A DNA stretch of 33,585 nucleotides from Anaerolineales bacterium (GCA_020845955.1 JADLEU010000287.1:1-33585); one strand, 5' to 3'; numbered from the stretch's first letter, positions 1-7,261 are shown. Made by a program: numbers and translations. Notes: generated from the letters alone by a model not told the origin.

Positions 1-416
1 AGTCACCCTGGGTTAACGGTTGGCTGCACACCGGGGATCTGGTCTACCGGGACGACGCCGGCTATCTGTTCCTGGTCGGCCGGACGTACGAAACCATCAA
101 CGTGGCCGGGCACAAAGTCTATGCGCCAGAAGTCGAGCGGGCGCTGGCCAGCCACCCCGCCGTGGCCGAAGCAGCCGTGGTAGGTCAGCCCGATGCGCTG
201 CGCGGGGAGATGCTTGTGGCGCACGTCGTTCTGAAGGCAGGTAGGCAGGCCAGCATCGCCGAGCTGCGCGCGCATTGTGAGACGCGCCTGGCTGCCCACA
301 AGCTGCCCCGGCGGATGCGCTTTGTCGGCGATCTGCCGCGCACGGCCACCGGCAAGGTCAACAAGCAAGCGCTGAGCACGATGGTCCTTGAGGATCAGAC
401 AGGCGCGCTGGCCTAG
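1..416 (+). CDS. Acyl-activating enzyme (AMP-forming ligase), C-terminal part only
   Basis: Partial gene; its 5' end lies outside the window and the reading frame is open from base 3. The visible 137 residues are the end of the large domain and the mobile C-terminal domain of the ANL superfamily (acyl-CoA synthetases, acyl-AMP ligases, NRPS adenylation domains). Seen in order: GWLHTGDL (core motif A7, with the ATP-ribose-binding Asp), VGRTYETINVAGHKVYAPEVE (the A8 hinge region), and PRTATGKVNKQ near the end, which holds the catalytic Lys of motif A10. The family activates a carboxylic acid with ATP to an acyl-AMP and usually passes it to CoA or a carrier protein. The substrate cannot be told from this fragment. 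Four unassigned genes follow on the same strand with short gaps, so it may head their operon. Confidence 0.9.
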   Translation, partial: SPWVNGWLHTGDLVYRDDAGYLFLVGRTYETINVAGHKVYAPEVERALASHPAVAEAAVVGQPDALRGEMLVAHVVLKAGRQASIAELRAHCETRLAAHKLPRRMRFVGDLPRTATGKVNKQALSTMVLEDQTGALA

Positions 417-453
417 CCAGCGCTGTGATCATCACACGCCAAGGAGGCATGCT

Positions 454-1008
454 ATGGGCGGCGGAGGCGGCGGCAAAGGCGGCGGGGGCAGCAGCACGAG
501 CAGCAAGATCGAGGTGATCAACAGCGGCACAACCAATGTGGACGTAGACAGCACGGTCGAGGTCCAGGGTCTGGACAACATCCAGCAGAAGCTGACCCTG
601 GACCTGCCGCAGCCGCTGAAGACCGAGAGCCGGCAGGAATTGGCCGTCACACAGCCCATCGTTACCGACAGCCGCAACGCGATGGCGCTGGATATCCGGC
701 CGATGACGGTCGACCTGTGCCTCAATGTCAACCTGGGACCGCCCGCCCCTACTTGTGTTCGCCAGCCCTATCATCACCATTTTGGGCTGACGCTGTTCGG
801 CCTGGAGCTCCTGGGCTTCAACTTCTCAGGCGAATCGCAGACCATCGTGCAGGAGGCGCCCAGGCAGCCCCAGGTCGTGTGGGGCGCTCCGGAGTGGAGC
901 CACCACGAACACGGGCACAAAGGAGCCGGCGTTCGGGTTGAACGAGGCCAGGCCAGCGCGCGGCCGTCCGAGCCGCGCGCTGGCCTGCGCATCCGGTTAG
1001 GATCCTAG
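454..1008 (+). CDS. Unassigned protein with glycine-rich N-terminus (184 aa)
   Basis: Not recognised. The start is ATG 454, preceded at 441-447 by a strong AAGGAGG ribosome-binding site; an upstream in-frame start at 388 would overlap the ligase gene. Residues 1-17 are almost only Gly, Ser, Lys and Thr. Residues 18-80 look like repeated beta strands with alternating hydrophobic and polar residues (KIEVINSGTTNVDVDSTVEV and similar). A conserved-looking centre follows with two Cys and the stretch PYHHHFGLTLFGLELLGFNF. The tail is His-rich, then Arg-rich. There is no signal peptide or clear membrane helix, so a cytoplasmic or surface-assembled beta protein is plausible. It lies 37 bases after the acyl ligase and 11 bases before the next gene, which suggests one operon. 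A structural role is inference only. Confidence 0.8.
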   Translation: MGGGGGGKGGGGSSTSSKIEVINSGTTNVDVDSTVEVQGLDNIQQKLTLDLPQPLKTESRQELAVTQPIVTDSRNAMALDIRPMTVDLCLNVNLGPPAPTCVRQPYHHHFGLTLFGLELLGFNFSGESQTIVQEAPRQPQVVWGAPEWSHHEHGHKGAGVRVERGQASARPSEPRAGLRIRLGS

Positions 1009-1019
1009 AAGGCCAGACA

Positions 1020-1838
1020 ATGGCCCGCACCGACACGCCAGAGTACGACGTGCTGGCTCACGCCGCCGACGAGCCAATCGTCCTGGTTGGCCCGCCGCAC
1101 GCCCTGCAGGGTGAGCTGCGCCTGCACAATCCCGGCGCGCAAAAACTTGTCCTTCGCGATGCCCGGCTGCGCGGCGAAGCGACGGAAGCGGTCCAGGCGC
1201 GCCTGCCATCCGTGCCCGAGTATGTCCTGCGGCGCATCGTGCTTCGGCCGGGAGAGCTGCGGCAGATCCCTCTGCGCGTGCCGCTCAGCCCGCACATACC
1301 CCCCGGCGAGTATCGCGGTCTGCTGGAGGTCGCCGGCCGCACGCGCCAAGTCGTCATGTACATCACCGAGGTAGTCCAGTTGGACATTTCGCCAGTGCCA
1401 ATCGTGGTCGAGAACCACCCGGGCGCGACGGTCGTCAAGCGCGCCGTCTTCACCAACTCTGGCAATGTTCCCTTGACCATCGGGGATATCGGCCCAGTGG
1501 TGCTGGACGACACGCTGCTGGAGTGCCGCACCGGCCGGGCCGCCATCGCCGCGGTCGGCGACAGCATCGAAAGTCTGGACGATTACTTTGCGGAAGTGGT
1601 TCGCCAGACCAAGGCAACCCTGGAGCAAACCGGCCTCCTGCGGGTGCACCTGATGGCGGACCCGTTGACGCTGGCGCCGGGCGAGGTCCACCCGGTCGAC
1701 ATTGAAGTCCGAGTGCCCGACAACCTGGATCGGCGTGCGCGCTACCTGGGCGTGGCGGCGCTGTACACCGGCAACCTAGAAATCCTGCTTGTGCCCACGA
1801 ACACGGCCCGCCCCAAGCGCGGCAAACGTGCTTCTTAG
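1020..1838 (+). CDS. Protein of two Ig-like beta-sandwich domains (272 aa)
   Basis: No family name can be given. ATG 1020 lies 11 bases after the previous stop, with AGAAGG just upstream. The sequence reads as two beta-sandwich modules. Residues about 18-120 contain GELRLHNPGAQKLVLRDARL and then LRPGELRQIPLRVPLSPHIP-PGEYRGLLEVAG, the pattern of NEW3/CARDB-type Ig-like domains, in which 'GEY.G.L.V' marks the last strands. Residues about 125-262 repeat it with VFTNSGNVPLTIGDIGPVVL and LAPGEVHPVDIEVRVPDNLD. There is no signal peptide, whereas such domains are usually extracellular. The Lys/Arg-rich end (RPKRGKRAS) could bind nucleic acid or acidic lipid. The two following genes carry a similar beta half, so the three products may assemble together (inference). 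Confidence 0.8.
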   Translation: MARTDTPEYDVLAHAADEPIVLVGPPHALQGELRLHNPGAQKLVLRDARLRGEATEAVQARLPSVPEYVLRRIVLRPGELRQIPLRVPLSPHIPPGEYRGLLEVAGRTRQVVMYITEVVQLDISPVPIVVENHPGATVVKRAVFTNSGNVPLTIGDIGPVVLDDTLLECRTGRAAIAAVGDSIESLDDYFAEVVRQTKATLEQTGLLRVHLMADPLTLAPGEVHPVDIEVRVPDNLDRRARYLGVAALYTGNLEILLVPTNTARPKRGKRAS

Positions 1839-1874
1839 CTGTGGCGGACTGCCAAGCTCACCAGGAGGCAACCC

Positions 1875-2732
1875 ATGCAACGCGGTCGTTTTGCCAGCCC
1901 CTATAATTTGCCCGATTGGATGGCCCTGTATGGCTTCGCACCGCGCCGCGCCAGGCCGTTAGGCCAGCCGCCCCGCGACACCACGGATATGCTGAGCCAA
2001 ATGGCCGAGGCCTACAATGCGCTGTACGCGCCCGTTGTGGAAAGCCTCACTCGGTTCTGGACCGGGGGCGCCGCTAATCCATGGACTGCGCCGGACCCGA
2101 GTGCCAATTGGCCCGGCCAGCAGGTCTGGCCCGGTGGGCGCACCCACAAGCACGGGCGTCGCCACGAGCACCGCTGTGACTGCGGCTGTGACGAGGGAGA
2201 GTGCGATGGCTGCTACACCGACGACTGTCACTGCCGCTGCTGTATCCATGACGCCGACCTGGTGGTCCATGCCAGGCTCGGCGAGCGGCGGATCGTGCCC
2301 TTGACCATTGAGAACCCACGCCGGCGCGAACGCCAGATCAAGCTTGAGTTGAGCAGTTGGACGACGCGCAGTGGCTCGCCGGCCGCCGTCAAAGCACGCC
2401 TGCTGCCGCCGACCGAGTTCACCCTCGAGCCGTGCCAGGATCGCGACCTGATCCTTCTGGTCGAGGCAGAGATCCAGTCCGCCCCGCAGCCGGCGCCGGG
2501 CGATGTTTCGGGCCGCCAGCAGGCCAGCGAGTTTGCGGGCTTGTCTGCAGCCGCGCCGGCGGGCGCCGCCGACACCGGCGAGCGCCGCCTGCCCGACATC
2601 GAGCAATGCGAAGTGTACTATGCCGATTTGCGCGTCGCAGGGTGTGATGTCCGCCCGGTGCGCATCGCGCTGGCGCTGCTGCCGCGAGCCTGCGCCTCGC
2701 ACCCCATCGATTGTAGCTGCGGCTGCTGCTGA
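1875..2732 (+). CDS. Cys/His-rich protein with Ig-like C-terminal half (285 aa)
   Basis: Not recognised. The start ATG 1875 has AGGAGG 8 bases upstream. Residues 1-62 (NLPDWMALYGF, then a helix with SQMAEAYNALYAPVVESLTRFW) look like a short amphipathic helical module. Residues 91-125 form a dense metal-ligand cluster: His 91, 93, 97 and 99, then Cys 101, 103, 105, 110, 113, 118, 120, 122 and 123, with His 119 and 125. Residues about 127-200 and 226-270 resemble the Ig-like beta domain of the neighbouring proteins (VPLTIENPRRRERQIKLELS; FTLEPCQDRDLILLVEAEI), split by an Ala/Gly/Pro-rich linker. The protein ends in a second Cys cluster (Cys 273, 280, 282, 284, 285). It may bind Zn, Fe-S or another metal, or be disulphide cross-linked. 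It has no signal peptide. Confidence 0.8.
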   Translation: MQRGRFASPYNLPDWMALYGFAPRRARPLGQPPRDTTDMLSQMAEAYNALYAPVVESLTRFWTGGAANPWTAPDPSANWPGQQVWPGGRTHKHGRRHEHRCDCGCDEGECDGCYTDDCHCRCCIHDADLVVHARLGERRIVPLTIENPRRRERQIKLELSSWTTRSGSPAAVKARLLPPTEFTLEPCQDRDLILLVEAEIQSAPQPAPGDVSGRQQASEFAGLSAAAPAGAADTGERRLPDIEQCEVYYADLRVAGCDVRPVRIALALLPRACASHPIDCSCGCC

Positions 2733-2832
2733 CGTGTGATGAGGCTCGCGACCGACGGCTGCCGTTCCCGGCCGAGGCGCGACGGCGCGAAGTTCCGGCT
2801 GGCTGGCGCGGCTTGCATGATGCGCTTGGGTT

Positions 2833-3570
2833 ATGACCTCTCAGTCATTTGACTACGCCCAATGGCTGGAGGAGTTCATGTCGCGTTCGCTGGCCGACCA
2901 GCGGCGTGCCAGCGAACGCTATGGGGACGTTGTGCAGCGCATCTCGCGCGGCGAGCTGGACCCGGGCGAAGTACAAGGTGAATTCCTGCGGTTCGCGGCC
3001 GAAGCGGGAGTTGAGTACGCGCGTGACCTGGCAGAGTTAAGCTCGCGCTACTTCTTGGCCTTGCTCGACATCGGCCGCTCCTACAACGACCGCTTCTATG
3101 ATCAGGTATTGCCATCCGCGCGGCCCATGGACAGCCGTCCGGCGCCGCCTGAGCCGAGGCAGGTCGTCCTGGACCTCAGCGGCCAGCTAGGCCGAGAAGT
3201 CACAACCGGTTTTGTCATCGAGAACAAACGTTCTGACCCAGCCGACATCTCGTTTGTGGTATCGGACTGCGTTGACACCAGCGGTGGCGCCACCTTCCGA
3301 CCGCCGCTGACACTTGAGCCGCGGCAGCTGATGCTGCGTCCCCATCACGAAGCAGACATCAGGCTGCTTCTGCCGCTGCCGCCCGAGTTGTTCAAGGCCG
3401 GACACCAGTACCGCACCAAAATCGCCGTGCGCGGCTATGACGACCTAGAATTGCTCGTCAAACTCGCGGTGCAGCCGGCCGCTGAGCCAAGCACGCGGGC
3501 CTCAGCCGCCACCGCGCCGCGGGGGGCCCAACCCGCGCGGAAGAAGCGCACACATCATTCCCCACAATAA
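2833..3570 (+). CDS. Phasin/PhaE-like helical domain joined to Ig-like domain (245 aa)
   Basis: ATG 2833 is the first usable start and has no clear ribosome-binding site. Residues 1-95 are strongly helical and amphipathic (DYAQWLEEFMSRSLADQRR; ISRGELDPGEVQGEFLRFAA; YARDLAELSSRYFLALLDI). This recalls phasins and the PhaE subunit of class III polyhydroxyalkanoate synthase, but the match is by general character and not a proven family hit. Residues about 108-215 are an Ig-like beta domain (TTGFVIENKRSDPADISFVV; LTLEPRQLMLRPHHEADIRL; AGHQYRTKIAVRGYDDLELL). The tail is Ala/Pro-rich and then basic (RKKRTHHSPQ). It is separated by 100 bases from the Cys-rich gene. With the acyl ligase upstream, a granule-coat or polyester-synthase accessory role is a reasonable but unproven idea. 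Confidence 0.8.
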   Translation: MTSQSFDYAQWLEEFMSRSLADQRRASERYGDVVQRISRGELDPGEVQGEFLRFAAEAGVEYARDLAELSSRYFLALLDIGRSYNDRFYDQVLPSARPMDSRPAPPEPRQVVLDLSGQLGREVTTGFVIENKRSDPADISFVVSDCVDTSGGATFRPPLTLEPRQLMLRPHHEADIRLLLPLPPELFKAGHQYRTKIAVRGYDDLELLVKLAVQPAAEPSTRASAATAPRGAQPARKKRTHHSPQ

Positions 3571-3616
3571 GGCGCCGTTGACATTCGGGTATAGAATAGG
3601 CTCCCGCGGAGCCGCG

Positions 3617-4702
3617 ATGACAGACCCGAATGTGAGTTTCCCGTTTGCTAGTCCTGGGCAGGCCGGCCCAGGCCATCTGCCGCCTGGCTTGGCGAGGCGT
3701 GCCTACAGGTTGGTGGTTGTCTTATGCCTGGCAGCCGGACTGCTCTCGACGCGCGTGGCGTGGGCTGATCAGATCGTCCACATTGTCCAACCGGGCGAGA
3801 ACCTGTTTCGCATCGGCCTGCGGTATGGAGTAGGTTGGCAGTCGCTGATGGCCGCCAATGGTCTTGCCTCGACACAGATCTATGTCGGGCAGGCCCTGGT
3901 CATTCCGAGCCCAGGCAGCCCTACGGCAGCGCTCACCGCTGCTGTTCCATCGGCGGCAGTCCCCGCGCCTTTGCCCGCTGCCCCAAGCGGCACATACATC
4001 GTTCAACCCGGCGACACCTTGTGGCGGATCGCGCAGCGCCATCGCCTGACCCTGAGCGGCCTGATGGCGGCCAACGGGCTGGTTGAGCCCAACCGCATTT
4101 TCTCTGGGCAGACGCTGCTCATACCGGGCGCAGCGCCTGCCGCCGCCAAGCTGCTGTCGGTGACCGGCCAACCACAGGCGTGGCCGCTGGACTGCGAGGC
4201 CCGCTCGGCCGTCGACTGGGCCGCGTACTTCGGTACGGTCATTGACGAGGCCGACTTCGTCAGCCGGCTGCCGTTGTCCGACGACCCCGACCTGGGCTTC
4301 GTCGGCGATGTGCGCGGCCGGCCGGGGCAGTTGCCACCCGAGTCTTACGGAGTGCATGCTGGGCCGCTGGCGGCATTGCTGCAAGCGTATGGTCTGAGCG
4401 CTCGCGCGGCACGGGGCCTGACCTGGGACGCCGTGCGCGCCGAAATCGATGCCAACCGGCCCGTCATCGTGTGGGTGATCGGGCAGTCATGGCCAGGAGC
4501 AGCCGTGGACTACGCCGTCCCGTCATCTGGCCGGGTAACCCGCGTGGCCGCCTTCGAGCACACTGCCCTGGTGATCGGTTACAACGGCGAGTTCGTTTCG
4601 CTGCTGGATGGCGCTACTGTCTATCAAGCTTCGCTCGCACGCTTCATGGCTTCCTGGGGCGTGCTCGGCAATATGGCGGTGTTGTCAGAGCAGGCTTACT
4701 AA
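3617..4702 (+). CDS. Exported LysM protein with C39-like peptidase domain
   Basis: A cell-wall-associated protein of 361 residues from ATG 3617; an upstream TTG at 3578 is in frame but less likely. A hydrophobic segment at about residues 29-47 (YRLVVVLCLAAGLLSTRVAWA) fits a signal peptide or anchor with a long N-terminal region. Two LysM peptidoglycan-binding motifs follow: HIVQPGENLFRIGLRYGV...LVIPSPG and YIVQPGDTLWRIAQRHRL...LLIPGA. The C-terminal half matches the C39_2-like papain-fold domain. LDCEARSAVDW contains the probable nucleophile Cys193, and FEHTALVIGYNG the catalytic His315, followed by LLDG. Such domains are either peptidases or amidases of the wall, or inactive relatives; both main residues are present. 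A single-gene transcript is likely, since 700 non-coding bases follow. Confidence 0.88.
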   Translation: MTDPNVSFPFASPGQAGPGHLPPGLARRAYRLVVVLCLAAGLLSTRVAWADQIVHIVQPGENLFRIGLRYGVGWQSLMAANGLASTQIYVGQALVIPSPGSPTAALTAAVPSAAVPAPLPAAPSGTYIVQPGDTLWRIAQRHRLTLSGLMAANGLVEPNRIFSGQTLLIPGAAPAAAKLLSVTGQPQAWPLDCEARSAVDWAAYFGTVIDEADFVSRLPLSDDPDLGFVGDVRGRPGQLPPESYGVHAGPLAALLQAYGLSARAARGLTWDAVRAEIDANRPVIVWVIGQSWPGAAVDYAVPSSGRVTRVAAFEHTALVIGYNGEFVSLLDGATVYQASLARFMASWGVLGNMAVLSEQAY

Positions 4703-5402
4703 GGCAGACGCAGCGCCTACCTGGGCGCCCTCCCGGCCGGCGGCGCGTTGGCCTGCCGGCCGACTGGTGTTTTCGCTCAAAGCCATCGCTAACCCCCAAC
4801 CGGTCCCCGCCCAATTCTCGTTCAGACCGCCCGCCTCTAGCCGCCTGGCTGATGTCGAGCGGTTGCTCGTCAGCACCCCGGCCGTCATAGTAGCCAACGG
4901 CTGGCCATTCGCCGGCCCGACGAAGCGGCCACGGGCGACCGAGGCGGACGGCTTGCACGCCGCCCGCCAACACCAAGGCCTGGAGCGCATGGATCAGATC
5001 AGATTCACGGTGCTCGAAGAGAGCGGCTGTGTAATGAGTGGGCCGCAACGCAGCCATGACCTCATTGGTGATGACCTTGCGCCTGCTTGATTGTTCTGCG
5101 ATGCAGCCTGAGGCAAAGCCTCGGATCATGTAGGCGGAAACCCGACATGACCTCACCCTTTTGCTGACGCTGTGAACAGCCATAGGCCGATAGGCATTGG
5201 TTATCTTGGGTGCTAGATTGGTGAGGGGCCCGACCGCAAAATGGGCCTTCGCAGAGTTCGCTGCTGCTGGCATTCGGTCGAATGGCCGAGGCCATGGCGG
5301 CGCCGGCAGACCAAAGGATACTGGAGGTCCGTCATCACTGTGACGATTACGGAGGTGTGTGGCGAGCGGTATCGAGGCCTGTGATGAAAGAGAATTACAC
5401 CT
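4703..5402. other. 700-base gap without a recognisable gene
   Basis: No frame here shows a recognisable protein. The longest one, on the minus strand, overlaps the end of the LysM gene and the start of the PRC-barrel gene and has no domain pattern. The composition is less GC-biased from about 5080 onward. Two adjacent hairpins lie at 5108-5150 (listed separately). The stretch 5160-5402 presumably carries the promoter of the PRC-barrel gene, but no well-spaced sigma-70 boxes were found. Confidence 0.6.
5108..5150 (+). other. Tandem RNA-type hairpins, possible structured leader or ncRNA
   Basis: First hairpin: CTGAGGC (5108-5114), loop AAA, GCCTCGG (5118-5124), 7 pairs with one G-T. Second hairpin, after one base: TCATGT (5126-5131), bulge AGG, CGG, loop AAAC, CCG, ACATGA (to 5150), 9 pairs. 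CCTCACCCTTTT follows. The two could stack on each other. They lie about 250 bases before the PRC-barrel gene in DNA with no coding signal, so a structured RNA is possible; a weak terminator or chance is also possible. The strand is assumed to be that of the next gene. Confidence 0.35.
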
Positions 5403-6062
5403 ATGAAGCTTAAGAAGAACGCCCGCGTGGTGACGGCCGGCGGGCAGGCCGTAGGCGAAGTGGACCGCGTCGTTATGAACCCGCGCACGAAGGAAGTCAG
5501 TCACCTGGTGGTGCGCAAGGGGCTGCTGTTTCCTGATGACCGGGTAGTGCCCATAGATCTGATTGCTCGGTCGACAGATGGTCAGGTCATACTGCGCGAG
5601 GATGCCGGCGACCTAGAGCGATTGCCAGTCTTTGAGGAGACCCATTACGTGCCCCTGGACGACTACGAGCGGTCGCAGATGCCCGGGGGCCATTACGTGC
5701 CGCCCATGTATTGGTATCCGCCGCATCCGGTCGTGGGCTGGGGCTTGGCTGGCGGAGACTACTACGGTCCACCGAATGTGATCCGCACGGAGGAGAACAT
5801 CCCCACGGGCACGGTGGCTCTGGCTGAGGGCGCCAAGGTCATCAGCGCCGACGGCCAGCACGTTGGCAACGTCGAGCAGGTGCTGACCGATCCCCAGGCC
5901 AATCGCGCCACGCATTTCGTCGTTTCTTCGGGCTTGTTGCTCAAGACCCGAAAGTTGGTCCCGACCGCCTGGATTAGCGACCTAGGTCGCGACGAAGTTC
6001 ACCTGGCAGTCGGCGCCCACCTATTAGGTGAGCTGCGTGAGTATCAGCCACAGGCGCAGTAG
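5403..6062 (+). CDS. Protein with two PRC-barrel domains (219 aa)
   Basis: The start ATG 5403 begins directly with the domain (MKLKKNARVVTAGGQAVGEV). Domain 1 spans residues about 1-70 and contains VGEVDRVVMNPRTKEVSHLV and PDDRVVPIDLIARS. Domain 2 spans about 138-215 with VALAEGAKVISADGQHVGNV and KTRKLVPTAWISDL. Both show the usual PRC-barrel order: glycine turn, 'G.V..V..D', then the basic 'R.VP...I' strand. The linker is rich in Pro, Tyr and Trp (GGHYVPPMYWYPPHPVVGWG). PRC-barrels occur in photosynthetic reaction centre subunit H, RimM and many stress-linked bacterial proteins, so the exact role is unknown. The ferritin-like gene follows after 46 bases; the pair may be a stress operon. Cytoplasmic, no signal peptide. 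Confidence 0.87.
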   Translation: MKLKKNARVVTAGGQAVGEVDRVVMNPRTKEVSHLVVRKGLLFPDDRVVPIDLIARSTDGQVILREDAGDLERLPVFEETHYVPLDDYERSQMPGGHYVPPMYWYPPHPVVGWGLAGGDYYGPPNVIRTEENIPTGTVALAEGAKVISADGQHVGNVEQVLTDPQANRATHFVVSSGLLLKTRKLVPTAWISDLGRDEVHLAVGAHLLGELREYQPQAQ

Positions 6063-6108
6063 CAGTAAAAGGATAATCTCATCGAGTAGTGATCGGAGGT
6101 AATAAGAC

Positions 6109-6600
6109 ATGGATCTGACGCGCGATCAGTTGATCGAACATCTGAACGATGACCTGGCACGCGAGTATCAGGCCGTCATCGCCTACGTGGTGTACTCGCA
6201 GGTGATCAAGGGCGCGGCCTACATGAACATCGCCCAGGAGTTGGAAGTGCATGCAAAGGAGGAGCTGCAGCACGCGCTCACCATTGCCCGGCAGATCGAC
6301 TACCTGGGCGGCATGCCGACCAGCGCCCCGAAGCCTGTGAAGACCTCGGAAGTTGCCGAGGTCATGCTGCGCTTCGACCTGGAGAACGAGAATGAGACTG
6401 TGCGCCAGTACCGCGAGCGCGTACGCCAGTGCGAAGCCTTGAGCGAATTTGCCATGGCCGAGCACATCCGCGAGATCCTGGTTCAGGAGCAGGGGCACCA
6501 GATTGACCTGGCGACTGCCCTGGGCCAGGACGTCCCCGACGTAGCCGCGTCGCCCGCCAAGGAGACCTCGGGCGACGGAATGCGGAAAGGGACTCGTTAG
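6109..6600 (+). CDS. Bacterioferritin-like ferritin (diiron four-helix protein)
   Basis: A 163-residue ferritin-like protein, close to the usual bacterioferritin length of about 158. A good GGAGGT ribosome-binding site (6096-6101) precedes ATG 6109. The diiron ligands are all visible at bacterioferritin spacing: Glu19 (DDLAREYQAV), Glu52 and His55 (EELQH), Glu94, Glu127 and His130 (EQGH). The haem-ligand Met of bacterioferritin (next to the second Glu, MxH) is replaced by Leu53, so haem binding is doubtful. The protein probably oxidises ferrous iron with oxygen or peroxide and may store or detoxify iron; whether it forms a 24-mer shell cannot be seen. The last 20 residues are a flexible charged tail. 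It follows the PRC-barrel gene on the same strand. Confidence 0.88.
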   Translation: MDLTRDQLIEHLNDDLAREYQAVIAYVVYSQVIKGAAYMNIAQELEVHAKEELQHALTIARQIDYLGGMPTSAPKPVKTSEVAEVMLRFDLENENETVRQYRERVRQCEALSEFAMAEHIREILVQEQGHQIDLATALGQDVPDVAASPAKETSGDGMRKGTR

Positions 6601-6619
6601 GTCAGGCCATCGTTTCCGA

Positions 6620-7195
6620 ACGCCTTTTGGCCTTCGAGTTGTCGGAGGGCGCGCCGCCAACGACCCGGCAGCTCGCGATTGCGCCGACCGTTGCTGAGGC
6701 GGCGCCGGCCACCGAAGTTGAACCGTTCGCCACAAGCCTGGCCACACAAGTCGCCTCGCCAGCGTTGCCGCCACCGCCGCGTTCGACGCGCGACCTTGGC
6801 CGGCCCAGCAACTGCTTGTCGAGCCTGACGCCCAAACGCCGACGATGGCGGGCAGCAGGCAGATCAGGCAGCCGCCCTGGCCGCGCCGGATGACGAGCCA
6901 CTCCTGCCGGACCTATATGCTCGCAGCCATCGTCCAACCGGCCGTAGGCTGAGATCGGCTATCCGTTGGCCGCGTTTCGTAGCCCGCACCGCGCCCCGTT
7001 GCCACTCGGTCGCCCGATTCCGCGCGGGAACCGGCACTGCATGCGCCCTCCGCCGGCTGAAAACCTGACGACCCACCCTTGCGCCGCCAGCCACCCCCGC
7101 ACCGCCTGGCGGGTGTGAAGGCTGGCGTTGTCCGCCAGCGCGTACAGCCGGCCGCAAGATCGGCAGCCGCAGCAGGTTGGCTTCGTCTTCGGCCC
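6620..7195 (-). pseudogene. Decayed IS630-type transposase remnant
   Basis: The minus strand shows scattered pieces of an IS630-like DDE transposase in different frames. Around 7195-7152 reads EDEANLLRLPILRPA, resembling the 'DE' acidic motif. Around 7145-7070, shifted by one base, reads YALADNASLHTRQAVRGWLA, the hallmark second Asp 'DNA..H....V..WL'. Further on, RLVANGSTSVAGAASATVGA resembles the C-terminal 'VAN....S...L..A' helix. The roughly 70 residues normally between the first two motifs are missing, and the third catalytic Glu region cannot be found. So this is an internally deleted, frameshifted copy. Terminal repeats were not identified. It fills the gap between the ferritin gene and the tRNA. 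Confidence 0.5.
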
Positions 7196-7261
7196 CTACA
7201 AGAGCGCCCCGCAGCCCTTTCGCTCACATGCCTTCTGCCTGGCAGGGCCGAGGCGACAGTT

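Noticed and set aside
3578-3598. TTGACA followed by TATAGAAT as a promoter for the LysM gene
   Set aside because: The two boxes are only 7-9 bases apart; a working spacer is 16-18.
5108-5150. Cyclic-di-GMP (GEMM) riboswitch, suggested by GGCAAAGCC
   Set aside because: The bases are a simple hairpin loop; the paired helices and the tetraloop-receptor parts of the GEMM fold are not found.
4644-5504. A 286-residue minus-strand frame covering the 4703-5402 gap
   Set aside because: It overlaps real genes at both ends, has no domain, no ribosome-binding site and unlike composition along its length.
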